Shown: positions 1 to 6,002, numbered from the stretch's first letter. The stretch is 8,997 nt of DNA from Methanomethylovorans sp. PtaU1.Bin073 (GCA_002067265.1 MVQW01000170.1:1-8997); one strand, 5' to 3'. Made by a program: numbers and translations. Notes: generated from the sequence alone by a model not told the origin.

Positions 1-1
1 A

Positions 2-1024
2 CTCTGGGACATATACACTAAAAAGGAAGAGTATTCTGCAAAGGAACTGGACAAACATAACAGATTTAGTTATGCTAACAGTAAGTACAAAGACATTTTT
101 GAACCAGTGGTTTCGAAATACCTATTATCAAACGGGTTCGAAATAACATATCCAGATGACAGGAAATTTGCAGTTTGTCTTACCCACGATATTGATGATA
201 TATATCCCCCTCTTCGGCATATACTTCTATCTTCATTGTATTGCTTAAAGCATCTGGATTTTAAAGGATTTAAATCTCAAACTCTATGGACCGTCAATGG
301 AAAAAAGCAATCTCCTTATCTGAATTTTAACCATATAATGGAGATAGAGAATAAATATGATGCAAAGTCCTCATTTTACTTTATAACTGCAAAAAGTGAT
401 CCACTTCGCTTCCGATATAATATAGAGGACGTAGAAACAGAATTAGGAGAGATCCTGGATAATGGATGTGAAGTCGGTTTGCATGGCGGATACTATGCTT
501 ATGACAGCTTTGAGAGTATAAAGACTGAAAAAGAAATATTAGAAAACATTCTGGGTAGAAAGATCATTGGTTACCGCAACCATTACCTGAGATTCAAAGT
601 CCCTGATACGTGGGAACTGTTGGCAAAGGCTGGATTTAAGTACGATACATCTTTTGGATATGCAGATATGATCGGCTTTAGAAATGGTATGTGCCACCCA
701 TTTAAACCACATAATTTGAACAAAAATGAGACCATTGATATACTGGAAATTCCACTTGTGATCATGGATGGTACTCTATTTTCTTATGCAAAGTCCTTTG
801 AAGATGCATTTGATACAGCTAAAAAATTGATAGATACTGTTGAAAAGTATAATGGAGTGATCACCATCCTGTGGCATAATAATACATTTAGCTGGCCAGC
901 TATGAAATACTGGGAACAGTTATATGAAAAGATACTGGCATATTGTCACAGCAAAAATGGCTGGATTACCAGCGGTGAAGAAATCTATAATTGGTGGTCA
1001 AAAGAAGGAAAGCTCTCAATTTGA
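2..1024 (+). CDS. Polysaccharide deacetylase-like protein (NodB/CE4 fold), 5' end outside window
   Basis: The frame is open to the left edge: the 35 codons before the GTG at 107 contain no stop and read as ordinary protein (starting LWDIYTKKEY), so this is the last 339 residues of a longer protein. Counting from base 2, the metal-site motif THDIDD lies at residues 60-65, a GLHGGYYAY motif with H160 stands where NodB proteins carry their second metal histidine, GYRNHYLRF is at 189-197, LEIPLVIMD at 247-255 and WHNNTF at 290-295. This set is typical of the archaeal and bacterial deacetylase-like branch found in polysaccharide and surface-glycan clusters. Family members remove N- or O-acyl groups from glycans, but the substrate cannot be told from sequence. 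No signal peptide or membrane segment is visible in the part present. A glycosyltransferase follows 250 bases downstream on the same strand. Fold is confident; substrate is unknown. Confidence 0.85.
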   Translation, partial: LWDIYTKKEEYSAKELDKHNRFSYANSKYKDIFEPVVSKYLLSNGFEITYPDDRKFAVCLTHDIDDIYPPLRHILLSSLYCLKHLDFKGFKSQTLWTVNGKKQSPYLNFNHIMEIENKYDAKSSFYFITAKSDPLRFRYNIEDVETELGEILDNGCEVGLHGGYYAYDSFESIKTEKEILENILGRKIIGYRNHYLRFKVPDTWELLAKAGFKYDTSFGYADMIGFRNGMCHPFKPHNLNKNETIDILEIPLVIMDGTLFSYAKSFEDAFDTAKKLIDTVEKYNGVITILWHNNTFSWPAMKYWEQLYEKILAYCHSKNGWITSGEEIYNWWSKEGKLSI

Positions 1025-1059
1025 AATCTTCAGGCATTTCCTTTTTAACTACATTTTAT

Positions 1060-1125
1060 CAATTGAAACTACATTAATATTAGACAATCATTGATTGTAA
1101 TTTCAATTGGATATCATACCAATTG
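1060..1125. repeat. Overlapping inverted repeats built on three CAATTG palindromes
   Basis: Arms at 1060-1073 and 1096-1109 match as an inverted repeat at 13 of 14 positions, with a 22-base spacer. A second perfect 7-base repeat pairs 1104-1110 (CAATTGG) with 1119-1125 (CCAATTG) across an 8-base loop. A third small one, CAATCA-T-TGATTG, lies at 1085-1097. The middle CAATTG (1104-1109) belongs to both of the first two, so those hairpins exclude each other. The block sits after the deacetylase stop and before the glycosyltransferase promoter candidate. It could terminate transcription, be an operator, or be decay of an older element. The region is AT-rich, which raises chance pairing. Confidence 0.5.
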
Positions 1126-1144
1126 ACAATGCTTTTTGTGACCG

Positions 1145-1155
1145 CGAAATATAAG
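1145..1155 (+). promoter_or_regulatory. Candidate archaeal BRE/TATA promoter for the glycosyltransferase gene
   Basis: CGAAATATAAG resembles an archaeal BRE (CGAAA) joined to a TATA box. A start of transcription about 25 bases downstream would give a leader of roughly 100 bases. The AT-rich stretch at 1243-1267 is an alternative, but it lies so close to the start codon that it would leave almost no leader. Confidence 0.35.
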
Positions 1156-1274
1156 AATATGATGATATACTTCTAAGCGGATATTTTGCTTTTCATATGT
1201 ATGTTAAAGAAGAACAAAAGATCAAGCTTTGGAAATTAGTCCTCTTATTATTATAATAAATTATAAAGTCTGTA

Positions 1275-2480
1275 GTGGGTGCTCTCTTGAGTATAAGTAA
1301 TAAAAAAGCATTGTTTTTGCTACAATCATACAATAATTTTCAAAAAGAGTCTGTTAATAGTACATGCGGATATTTTAAAGAATGCGCTGTATTAGTACGT
1401 TCAAATCCAATTTCGGAGATCTATAAATATATCCGTGTTCCCTTTTTGGAAACATTTAAACTGGACTACAAAATAGACCTGACAAATATTCCTTCAAATT
1501 TAAAAGTACATACAACTCCAATTCTATATGCACCGATCGATTCTCAATACAAGAAACTTGGCGATAAGCATTTTGATGCTACAGATAAGTCAATTAAAGA
1601 GAATCATATCGAGTTTGACATTGTCCACTCTCATTTCACGTGGTCATCCGGGTATGCCGGAGCGAAATTAAAAGAAAAGTATGGAGTTCCATTTGTAATA
1701 ACAGGTCATGGATATGATATTTATGATCTGCCTTTTAAAAGCGAAGAGTGGAAAGAAAGAATAGAATATGTGCTCAACACTGCTGACAGCATAATTACAG
1801 TCAGCAAAAGTAATCTGGCTTGTATCCAGAAACTGAATGTCAGAACTCCGGTTCACATTCTACCTAATGGTTATAGAAGTGATCAGTTTTACCAGATGGA
1901 TATGGAAAAGTGCAGAACGAAATTAGGTTTGCCTCTCGATAAAAAGATAATAGTCGCCGTTGGAAACTTACTGAAAATCAAAGGTCACAGCTATTTGATC
2001 GAAGCTATGGCTGAAGTGGTCAAGCATAGATCAGATGCTGTGTGCTTCATTGTTGGCGGTGGAGCGCTGGAAAAGAAACTCAGTGAACAAGTTAGAAAAG
2101 CAGGCTTGCAGGACCATGTAACGCTCGTAGGTAGTAAACTTCATGGTGAGATTCCTCTTTGGATGAATGCTTGTGATATATTTGTGCTTCCAAGTTTGAA
2201 CGAGGGCAATCCAACTGTCATGTTTGAGTGCCTGGGATGTGGAAAACCATTTGTAGGGACCAGAGTTGGAGGAGTTCCTGAGATCATCATCTCGGAAGAC
2301 TATGGATTACTAAGCGATCCCGCAAATTCAATGGAATTAGCAGAAAATATTTTATCGGCTTTGGATAAAAACTGGGATGGAACTAAGATCAAAGATTATT
2401 CTGCTCAGTTTACCTGGTCCGAGATCGCAAAGAACATTGCTAAAATATATGAAGACCTCTTTGATCAAAATGGGGCATGA
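1275..2480 (+). CDS. Glycosyltransferase family 4 (GT-B fold)
   Basis: This 401-residue protein transfers a sugar from a nucleotide-activated donor, probably in envelope or extracellular glycan synthesis at the cytoplasmic face. The N-terminal acceptor half includes DIVHSHF (115-121) and ITGHGYDIY (142-150). The C-terminal donor half starts near residue 224 (KIIVAVGNLLKIKGH) and holds VGGGALE (260-266), VLPSLNEGNP (304-313) and the GT4 EX7E motif (E310 and E318), followed by GKPFVGTRVGGVPEII. Length fits the family. The start is uncertain: GTG at 1275 has no good ribosome site, whereas TTG at 1287 lies 5 bases after GGGTG (1277-1281) and would give MSISNKKALFLL. The N-terminus also lacks the usual glycine-rich GT4 opening loop. 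No transmembrane segment is seen. Donor and acceptor sugars are unknown. Confidence 0.9.
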   Translation: MGALLSISNKKALFLLQSYNNFQKESVNSTCGYFKECAVLVRSNPISEIYKYIRVPFLETFKLDYKIDLTNIPSNLKVHTTPILYAPIDSQYKKLGDKHFDATDKSIKENHIEFDIVHSHFTWSSGYAGAKLKEKYGVPFVITGHGYDIYDLPFKSEEWKERIEYVLNTADSIITVSKSNLACIQKLNVRTPVHILPNGYRSDQFYQMDMEKCRTKLGLPLDKKIIVAVGNLLKIKGHSYLIEAMAEVVKHRSDAVCFIVGGGALEKKLSEQVRKAGLQDHVTLVGSKLHGEIPLWMNACDIFVLPSLNEGNPTVMFECLGCGKPFVGTRVGGVPEIIISEDYGLLSDPANSMELAENILSALDKNWDGTKIKDYSAQFTWSEIAKNIAKIYEDLFDQNGA

Positions 2481-2515
2481 GTGTTCGGGTTTGAGCACTC
2501 AGATTTTGGGTTTGA
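2479..2515 (+). terminator. Possible terminator hairpin after the glycosyltransferase
   Basis: GAGTG (2479-2483) pairs with CACTC (2496-2500) and overlaps the TGA stop. The interrupted T-rich stretch GATTTTGGGTTTGA follows. The octamer GGGTTTGA occurs twice, at 2487-2494 and 2508-2515. The stem is short and the T tract is interrupted, so this is only a candidate. The rest of the gap up to 2699 holds no gene I can support. It has TATA-like stretches at 2631-2640 and 2668-2681, either of which could start the next transcript; the second contains the odd palindrome TTTATT-C-AATAAA. Confidence 0.3.
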
Positions 2516-2699
2516 AGCTTGATTCTAAGCAGTGGATAGTACAATAGATTTCTTTGCGGACAGTTGCTCAGTACATGCATCTTACTACCACAATTATGAT
2601 ATTTCGATAACCTCATATTCCAAAGGATCACTATAATTTAAACAAACAAATAAATGTTCAAATTGCGCTTTATTCAATAAACTATAATATGGGAAATCT

Positions 2700-2703
2700 G
2701 GAG
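2700..2703 (+). promoter_or_regulatory. Ribosome binding site that selects GTG at 2712
   Basis: GGAG here lies 8 bases before GTG 2712. It overlaps the in-frame GTG at 2703, so it cannot serve that codon. It therefore favours the shorter protein beginning MNYKLTF. Confidence 0.6.
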
Positions 2704-2711
2704 TGGTAGAT

Positions 2712-3224
2712 GTGAACTATAAACTGACGTTCTTATTGTTCTTACTAATAGTACTTTTAATTGGAATTCCTATGGCTGCAGCAAGACCCACATATTTGGC
2801 AGCTTTCAAAGAGAATTACAATACAGATGGCACAAAACTTGACACATGCAATACCTGTCATACTTCAGGCGGGGGATCTCCAAGAAACCCTTATGGACTT
2901 GAATATTCTACAGGTGGAAGGGATTTTGCCTCAATTGAGGCTCTAGATTCAGATAACGATGGCTTTGCGAATATAGACGAGATCAATGCTCTGACATTCC
3001 CAGGAGATGCAAGCGATTTCCCCGTAACAGCATCTGCAACAACAGCCAACTCAACTCAGCAACTGCTGAATGCTGAAGTTTCAGTTGGTAATGCAACTTC
3101 AGAAATAGCAAGTACTGAATCGATAAACAATACAACCCAAGCACAGAAGGCTTCTGGATTTGAAGCACTTCTTGCAGCTATAGGATTTTTATCCATTGTA
3201 GGTCTTCATCGAAAAAAGGGATGA
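2712..3224 (+). CDS. Exported CxxCH (c-haem type) EF-hand protein with PGF-CTERM-like tail
   Basis: The product is 170 residues from GTG 2712 (173 from GTG 2703). Order of parts: a signal peptide (MNYKLTFLLFLLIVLLIGIP, cleavage probably after the AAA near residue 24); a haem c attachment motif CNTCH (46-50) followed by the NPYGLEY signature of small monohaem domains (59-65); an EF-hand or thrombospondin-type-3 calcium loop with D79, D81, D83, G84 and E90; a Ser/Thr/Asn-rich linker with N-glycosylation sequons at N113, N127, N139 and N140; and a tail of SGFE (148-151), a hydrophobic run (152-164) and basic RKKG. The tail resembles PGF-CTERM sorting signals of archaea, with Ser in place of Pro. 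I infer an extracellular, membrane- or S-layer-anchored protein that may bind one haem and calcium. Only one CxxCH is present and no distal Met ligand is obvious, so electron transfer is not shown. The serine peptidase gene starts 56 bases downstream. Confidence 0.8.
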   Translation: MNYKLTFLLFLLIVLLIGIPMAAARPTYLAAFKENYNTDGTKLDTCNTCHTSGGGSPRNPYGLEYSTGGRDFASIEALDSDNDGFANIDEINALTFPGDASDFPVTASATTANSTQQLLNAEVSVGNATSEIASTESINNTTQAQKASGFEALLAAIGFLSIVGLHRKKG

Positions 3225-3280
3225 AATCAATGGAACAGACAAGTCAGTACAAATACAAATAAGGGACCGATTATAAGTTA

Positions 3281-3769
3281 ATGATAAAGTCCGGAGGTTC
3301 TTTTTACTACAAAGGAAAGAGCTGCATTATAGGTGCTATCATTCCATTAAATGGATTGCATTATCTAGTGGCGGCTTCTCACATATTTAGTAGAATAGGG
3401 GACCATTTAGAAGTTAATGGAATGCAAGTTGCTGTTACGAGGATCCTAAAAGATTTTGATCTGGCTCTGGTAGAACTTCCTTCAGGATGCGAAGTTGAAT
3501 TAACCAATCTTGGAAACGCAGCTGTGTTGGAAGATGCTATTCTTTTCAATGAGATACATTCTATCAGATGCAGAGTACTTAGTGCTGGAGCATCACTTAT
3601 ATATTTGAGTTTTCCTTGCTCTGACATGCCACACCCAGGAGATAGCGGTTCTCCCATCCTGCAGTCGGAAAGGGTTATAGGTTTAATTTCCTCGGCACTA
3701 CTAACCGATTGTATGGGAGTTGCAATCTCAACTAATGTTCTTCTCAATATGAGAGGATTTGGAAGATGA
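3281..3769 (+). CDS. Short trypsin/chymotrypsin-fold serine peptidase, likely cytoplasmic
   Basis: This 162-residue protein shows a full chymotrypsin-type triad in the right order: H34 in LVAASHIF, D60 in KDFDLALVEL and S122 in PGDSGSPIL, with a strand-like VIGLISS segment after the serine. It is shorter than most S1-like peptidases and appears to consist of little beyond the catalytic core. There is no signal peptide, membrane segment or PDZ domain, so it probably acts in the cytosol. Its target is unknown. The ATG at 3281 has only a poor, distant ribosome site (GGGACC, about 12 bases away). In the same frame an ATG at 3221, overlapping the preceding stop as ATGA, opens 13 codons and is closed by TAA at 3260-3262. 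The gene may therefore be a shortened version of a longer one, or may be leaderless from the AT-rich stretch at 3248-3262. It may share a transcript with the upstream haem-type gene and ends 10 bases from a convergent gene. Confidence 0.75.
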   Translation: MIKSGGSFYYKGKSCIIGAIIPLNGLHYLVAASHIFSRIGDHLEVNGMQVAVTRILKDFDLALVELPSGCEVELTNLGNAAVLEDAILFNEIHSIRCRVLSAGASLIYLSFPCSDMPHPGDSGSPILQSERVIGLISSALLTDCMGVAISTNVLLNMRGFGR

Positions 3770-3779
3770 TTGATAAACC

Positions 3780-4247
3780 TCACTCAACCTCTGCCAAGAT
3801 CACAACATAGTTTTTCCCATATTTCTTTGCACATTTTGGACATGTTGTGTACCACATGAACCATTTCTTGATCTCAAGCCCCTGTTTTTTTGTATATTCC
3901 TTAAAATCATCACTCCATTTATCCGTATCCTTGAAAGGGCCCTCATAGACCTTGCTCAGGAATTTTCCGCTAAGAGTAGTGTTTTCAGCATCTTTAATCT
4001 CTTTGTCTACAGCAAGATAAACGTCCATATTCCATTTTGAAGTATGATCGGAAAGGCAAAGCCAATCAGGTATATTTGCCCCCGCGTTTCGTACTTTTTC
4101 ATCAAGCCTTTTCATCACTTTGCCAAAGTTAATGGGCATATAGAAAAGTGTGAAGACTCTATCTTTTACAAATCTCTTCTTCTCCCATTCTATGATCTTT
4201 CCATCCCACGGTTCCGGGTCAAATCTCGGGCAGCATTCTTCATCCAT
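3780..4247 (-). CDS. Conserved uncharacterised protein, probable GyrI-like fold
   Basis: I recognise a family conserved in bacteria and archaea but not its function. It is often labelled 'hydrolase' without proof. Visible signatures are ECCPRFDPEPWDGK near the start, DRVFTLFYMPINFG, LSDHTSKWNMDVYLAV, LSGKFLSKVYEGPF and a C-terminal YTTCPKCAKKYGKNYVVI. The paired cysteines (CC near the start, CPKC near the end) could bind a metal. The strand-helix pattern before the CPKC motif recalls GyrI-like small-molecule-binding domains. From ATG 4247 the protein is 155 residues. An earlier in-frame ATG at 4328 gives 182, but the 27 extra residues do not resemble what I recall of the family, and a good TATA box (4281-4290) lies inside that extension. 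Transcription is convergent with the peptidase gene and co-directional with pdxT, whose stop is 64 bases upstream of position 4328. No signal peptide or membrane segment is seen. Confidence 0.7.
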   Translation of the reverse strand: MDEECCPRFDPEPWDGKIIEWEKKRFVKDRVFTLFYMPINFGKVMKRLDEKVRNAGANIPDWLCLSDHTSKWNMDVYLAVDKEIKDAENTTLSGKFLSKVYEGPFKDTDKWSDDFKEYTKKQGLEIKKWFMWYTTCPKCAKKYGKNYVVILAEVE

Positions 4248-4280
4248 ACAAACAACTCTATAACTAATAGAAGGAGTGCC

Positions 4281-4290
4281 GTATAAATAG
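4281..4290 (-). promoter_or_regulatory. TATA-box candidate for the GyrI-like gene
   Basis: On the minus strand this reads CTATTTATAC, preceded by GTAAA as a possible BRE. A start site about 26 bases downstream would fall near 4259, about a dozen bases before ATG 4247. It lies inside the longer reading frame that begins at 4328, which argues for the shorter protein. Confidence 0.4.
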
Positions 4291-4378
4291 TTTACTAAGT
4301 GGTTACGACTTTGGATCACTGTACTCATTGAATAAAAAGTACTTATCCAAAACTAAAAAAGTAACAGGAAAGTAATAG

Positions 4379-4401
4379 CCTTACAAAAACCCTTACAAAA
4401 A
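4379..4401 (-). repeat. Tandem 12-base repeat duplicating the pdxT stop, possible T-tract terminator
   Basis: The 11-base unit CCTTACAAAAA occurs at 4379-4389 and 4391-4401. On the minus strand pdxT ends TTT TTG TAA and is followed at once by GGG TTT TTG TAA, so the last two codons and the stop are repeated in frame. The paired TTTTTG runs, with another run (TTTTTT) at 4355-4360, would suit archaeal T-rich termination of the pdx transcript. Confidence 0.5.
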
Positions 4402-4989
4402 TACCTTGTTGAGGAAATACTGGTGTACTCTGCTGTCCAAAGTAAGTTCAGGGTGGAATGCCAAAGCGAATAGGTTTCCCTGTTCTGCTGCCACTATCAT
4501 ATTACCAATGGTTCCAAGCACTTTCACATCCTTTCCGGCATGTGTGATAGCAGGGGCCCTTATGAAAACGGCATTATAAGGAGCTTCAAGAAATGTCAGC
4601 TCAAGCTCGGTCTCGAAAGATTCACGCTGCCTACCGAATGCGTTCCTGTTGACCCTTGTGTCCATAAGCCCAAGCAGATGCTGATGGGTTTTCCTTACCT
4701 GTTCATCGCCTTCTTTTGCAAGCAAAATAAGACCTGCACATGTACCCATTATCGGCATACCTGCTGCATGCATTGCCCGTATTTCATCAGCAATGCCTTC
4801 CCTAAGTAGTAGTCTGCCAAGTGTGGTACTTTCCCCACCAGGCAGCACAAGAGCATTACATGTGGGAACCAGACCCTTATGCTTTATGGTGATGACCTCT
4901 GCCTGTTGTCCCCTTTCAGAAATAGCACGCTCAAGAGCTTCAACATGCTCAGAAACATTGCCCTGAATTGCAATAACACCTATACGCAC
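4393..4989 (-). CDS. pdxT: Pyridoxal 5'-phosphate synthase, glutaminase subunit
   Basis: PdxT hydrolyses glutamine and channels the ammonia into PdxS for ribose-phosphate-dependent PLP synthesis; known complexes have twelve of each subunit. It is a class I amidotransferase of 198 residues, a usual length. Visible features are the opening IGVIAIQGNVSEH (3-15), LPGGESTT (49-56) with the glutamine-site GGES, the nucleophile C84 in the elbow MGTCAGLILL, and H179 and E181 in AFHPEL, which complete the triad. All key residues are intact. The start is GTG at 4989, six bases after AGGTG (4996-5000). It follows pdxS by 29 bases on the same strand, so the two form an operon. The 3' end carries an in-frame repeat of its last codons and stop. 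Confidence 0.97.
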   Translation of the reverse strand: MRIGVIAIQGNVSEHVEALERAISERGQQAEVITIKHKGLVPTCNALVLPGGESTTLGRLLLREGIADEIRAMHAAGMPIMGTCAGLILLAKEGDEQVRKTHQHLLGLMDTRVNRNAFGRQRESFETELELTFLEAPYNAVFIRAPAITHAGKDVKVLGTIGNMIVAAEQGNLFALAFHPELTLDSRVHQYFLNKVFL

Positions 4990-4995
4990 TTAATA

Positions 4996-5000
4996 CACCT
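4996..5000 (-). promoter_or_regulatory. Ribosome binding site for pdxT
   Basis: AGGTG on the minus strand stands 6 bases before the GTG start and supports that non-ATG start. It lies in the 29-base gap after pdxS. Confidence 0.6.
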
Positions 5001-5018
5001 TGAAAAAAGAAAGAGGAT

Positions 5019-5915
5019 TTACCATCCTCTGGTTTGTAAAGCCTGCTCCGGAGGAATGGTATCTGTGCTGATACCTTTCATTCCTGCACCAATACCCTTG
5101 GATATCTCTGCAAGCTTCTCTGGCTTATCATAATTGTTGACTGCTTCAACTATGGCCTTTGCCATAAGTTCAGGATTCTCTGCCTTAAAGATACCAGAAC
5201 CTACAAACACACCATCAGCACCCAGTCTCATCATAAGGGCTGCATCTGCTGGTGTTGCCACGCCGCCTGCTGCAAAGTTCACAACAGGTAACCTCTGAAG
5301 CTGTGCAGTTTCGATGACAAGTTCAATAGGAGCTTCTATCTCGCGGGCTGTGAACATCAGTTCTTCCTTAGTCTTGCCTGCAAGAGCCCTTATTTCTCCG
5401 GTGATCTGTTTCATGTGACGAACTGCTTCCCTGACATCTCCGGTTCCTGCCTCACCCTTGGTACGTATCATTGCCGCACCTTCATTGATCCTGCGCAGTG
5501 CCTCTCCCAGGTTACGGGCTCCGCACACGAAAGGAACAGTAAACTGTGTTTTATCGATATGGAACTTTTCATCTGCAGGTGTAAGTACCTCAGATTCATC
5601 CACCATATCAACACCAAGGGCCTGCAGAATTTCAGCTTCCACAAAGTGACCGATACGTGCCTTTGCCATTACTGGAATGGTAACACATTCGATGATCTCC
5701 GTTATTATCTGGGGATCTGCCATTCTTGCAACACCCCCGGCTTTTCTTATATCAGCAGGTACTGCCTGAAGGGCCATAACTGCAACTGCTCCGGCATCCT
5801 CTGCTATCTTTGCCTGCTCGGGATTTGTCACATCCATTATGACACCTCCTTTTTGCATGCTAGCAAAACCGCGCTTTATAAGTTCAGTACCATGTCTTAG
5901 CTTCTCAAGTTCCAT
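5019..5915 (-). CDS. pdxS: Pyridoxal 5'-phosphate synthase, synthase subunit
   Basis: PdxS condenses ribose 5-phosphate, glyceraldehyde 3-phosphate and ammonia from PdxT into PLP. It is a (beta/alpha)8 barrel of 298 residues, the normal size. Family motifs are GGVIMDV with the catalytic aspartate (D28), [10 protein letters not shown] with the Schiff-base lysine (K85), [11 protein letters not shown], and RTKGEAGTG with the second lysine (K153) that carries intermediates between sites. The phosphate-site [15 protein letters not shown] and the terminal VFVGSGIF follow. All are intact. The start is placed at ATG 5915 ([10 protein letters not shown]), because AGGA at 5924-5927 is well spaced for it but abuts the in-frame ATG at 5924; starting there would add only MII. 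It is the first gene of a pdxS-pdxT operon, 86 bases after the gyrA stop, with its own promoter candidate. Confidence 0.97.
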   Translation of the reverse strand: MELEKLRHGTELIKRGFASMQKGGVIMDVTNPEQAKIAEDAGAVAVMALQAVPADIRKAGGVARMADPQIITEIIECVTIPVMAKARIGHFVEAEILQALGVDMVDESEVLTPADEKFHIDKTQFTVPFVCGARNLGEALRRINEGAAMIRTKGEAGTGDVREAVRHMKQITGEIRALAGKTKEELMFTAREIEAPIELVIETAQLQRLPVVNFAAGGVATPADAALMMRLGADGVFVGSGIFKAENPELMAKAIVEAVNNYDKPEKLAEISKGIGAGMKGISTDTIPPEQALQTRGW

Positions 5916-5923
5916 AATTATCA

Positions 5924-5927
5924 TCCT
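5924..5927 (-). promoter_or_regulatory. Ribosome binding site that selects ATG 5915 for pdxS
   Basis: AGGA on the minus strand is 8 bases from ATG 5915. It overlaps the first base of the ATG at 5924, so it cannot serve that codon. Confidence 0.5.
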
Positions 5928-5960
5928 GTAATTCTATCTTGGACATCCTACGCGTTCACG

Positions 5961-5976
5961 TATTAATAAATGTTCC
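5961..5976 (-). promoter_or_regulatory. Candidate BRE/TATA promoter of pdxST
   Basis: The minus strand reads GGAACA followed by TTTATTAATA. A start site about 26 bases downstream would fall near 5939, giving a leader of roughly 24 bases that still holds the ribosome site. The position, between gyrA and pdxS, fits an independent pdx transcript. Confidence 0.45.
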
Positions 5977-5988
5977 TAATTGCAGGTC

Positions 5989-6002
5989 ATGCTTATAAGC
6001 AT
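5989..6002. repeat. Perfect 14-base palindrome touching the gyrA stop codon
   Basis: ATGCTTATAAGCAT is identical to its reverse complement and includes the last base of the gyrA stop. As RNA it could fold only as a 5-base stem with a UAUA loop, and no T tract follows on the minus strand. It could instead be a dimer-binding operator or an upstream promoter element (TTATAA core) for pdxS. Function is not shown. Confidence 0.45.

Noticed and set aside
1025..1274. Small transposable element or MITE based on the inverted repeats
   Set aside because: No flanking target-site duplication, no transposase remnant, and the arms are AT-rich and short.
2440..2631. Minus-strand 63-codon open frame over the end of the glycosyltransferase and the gap after it
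   Set aside because: It overlaps a real gene, has no ribosome site that I can see, and has no family resemblance.
2703..2705. GTG 2703 as start of the CxxCH protein
   Set aside because: The only good ribosome motif (GGAG, 2700-2703) overlaps this codon and is correctly spaced for GTG 2712.
3260..3262. Recoding of the in-frame stop before the peptidase, as with pyrrolysine in Methanosarcinales
   Set aside because: Pyrrolysine is inserted at UAG; this stop is TAA, for which no such recoding is known in these archaea.
3379..3783. Minus-strand 134-codon open frame opposite the serine peptidase
   Set aside because: The plus-strand frame carries a complete catalytic triad in order; the antisense product has no recognisable motif.
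4355..4360. A-run/T-run near 4355 as TATA box for a start at 4328
   Set aside because: On the minus strand it reads TTTTTTAGTT, a poor TATA match, and fits better with termination of the pdxT transcript; a better TATA box lies at 4281-4290.
5415..5900. Plus-strand 161-codon open frame opposite pdxS
   Set aside because: It lies wholly inside a strongly conserved pdxS and is Cys/His-rich only as the mirror of PdxS codons.
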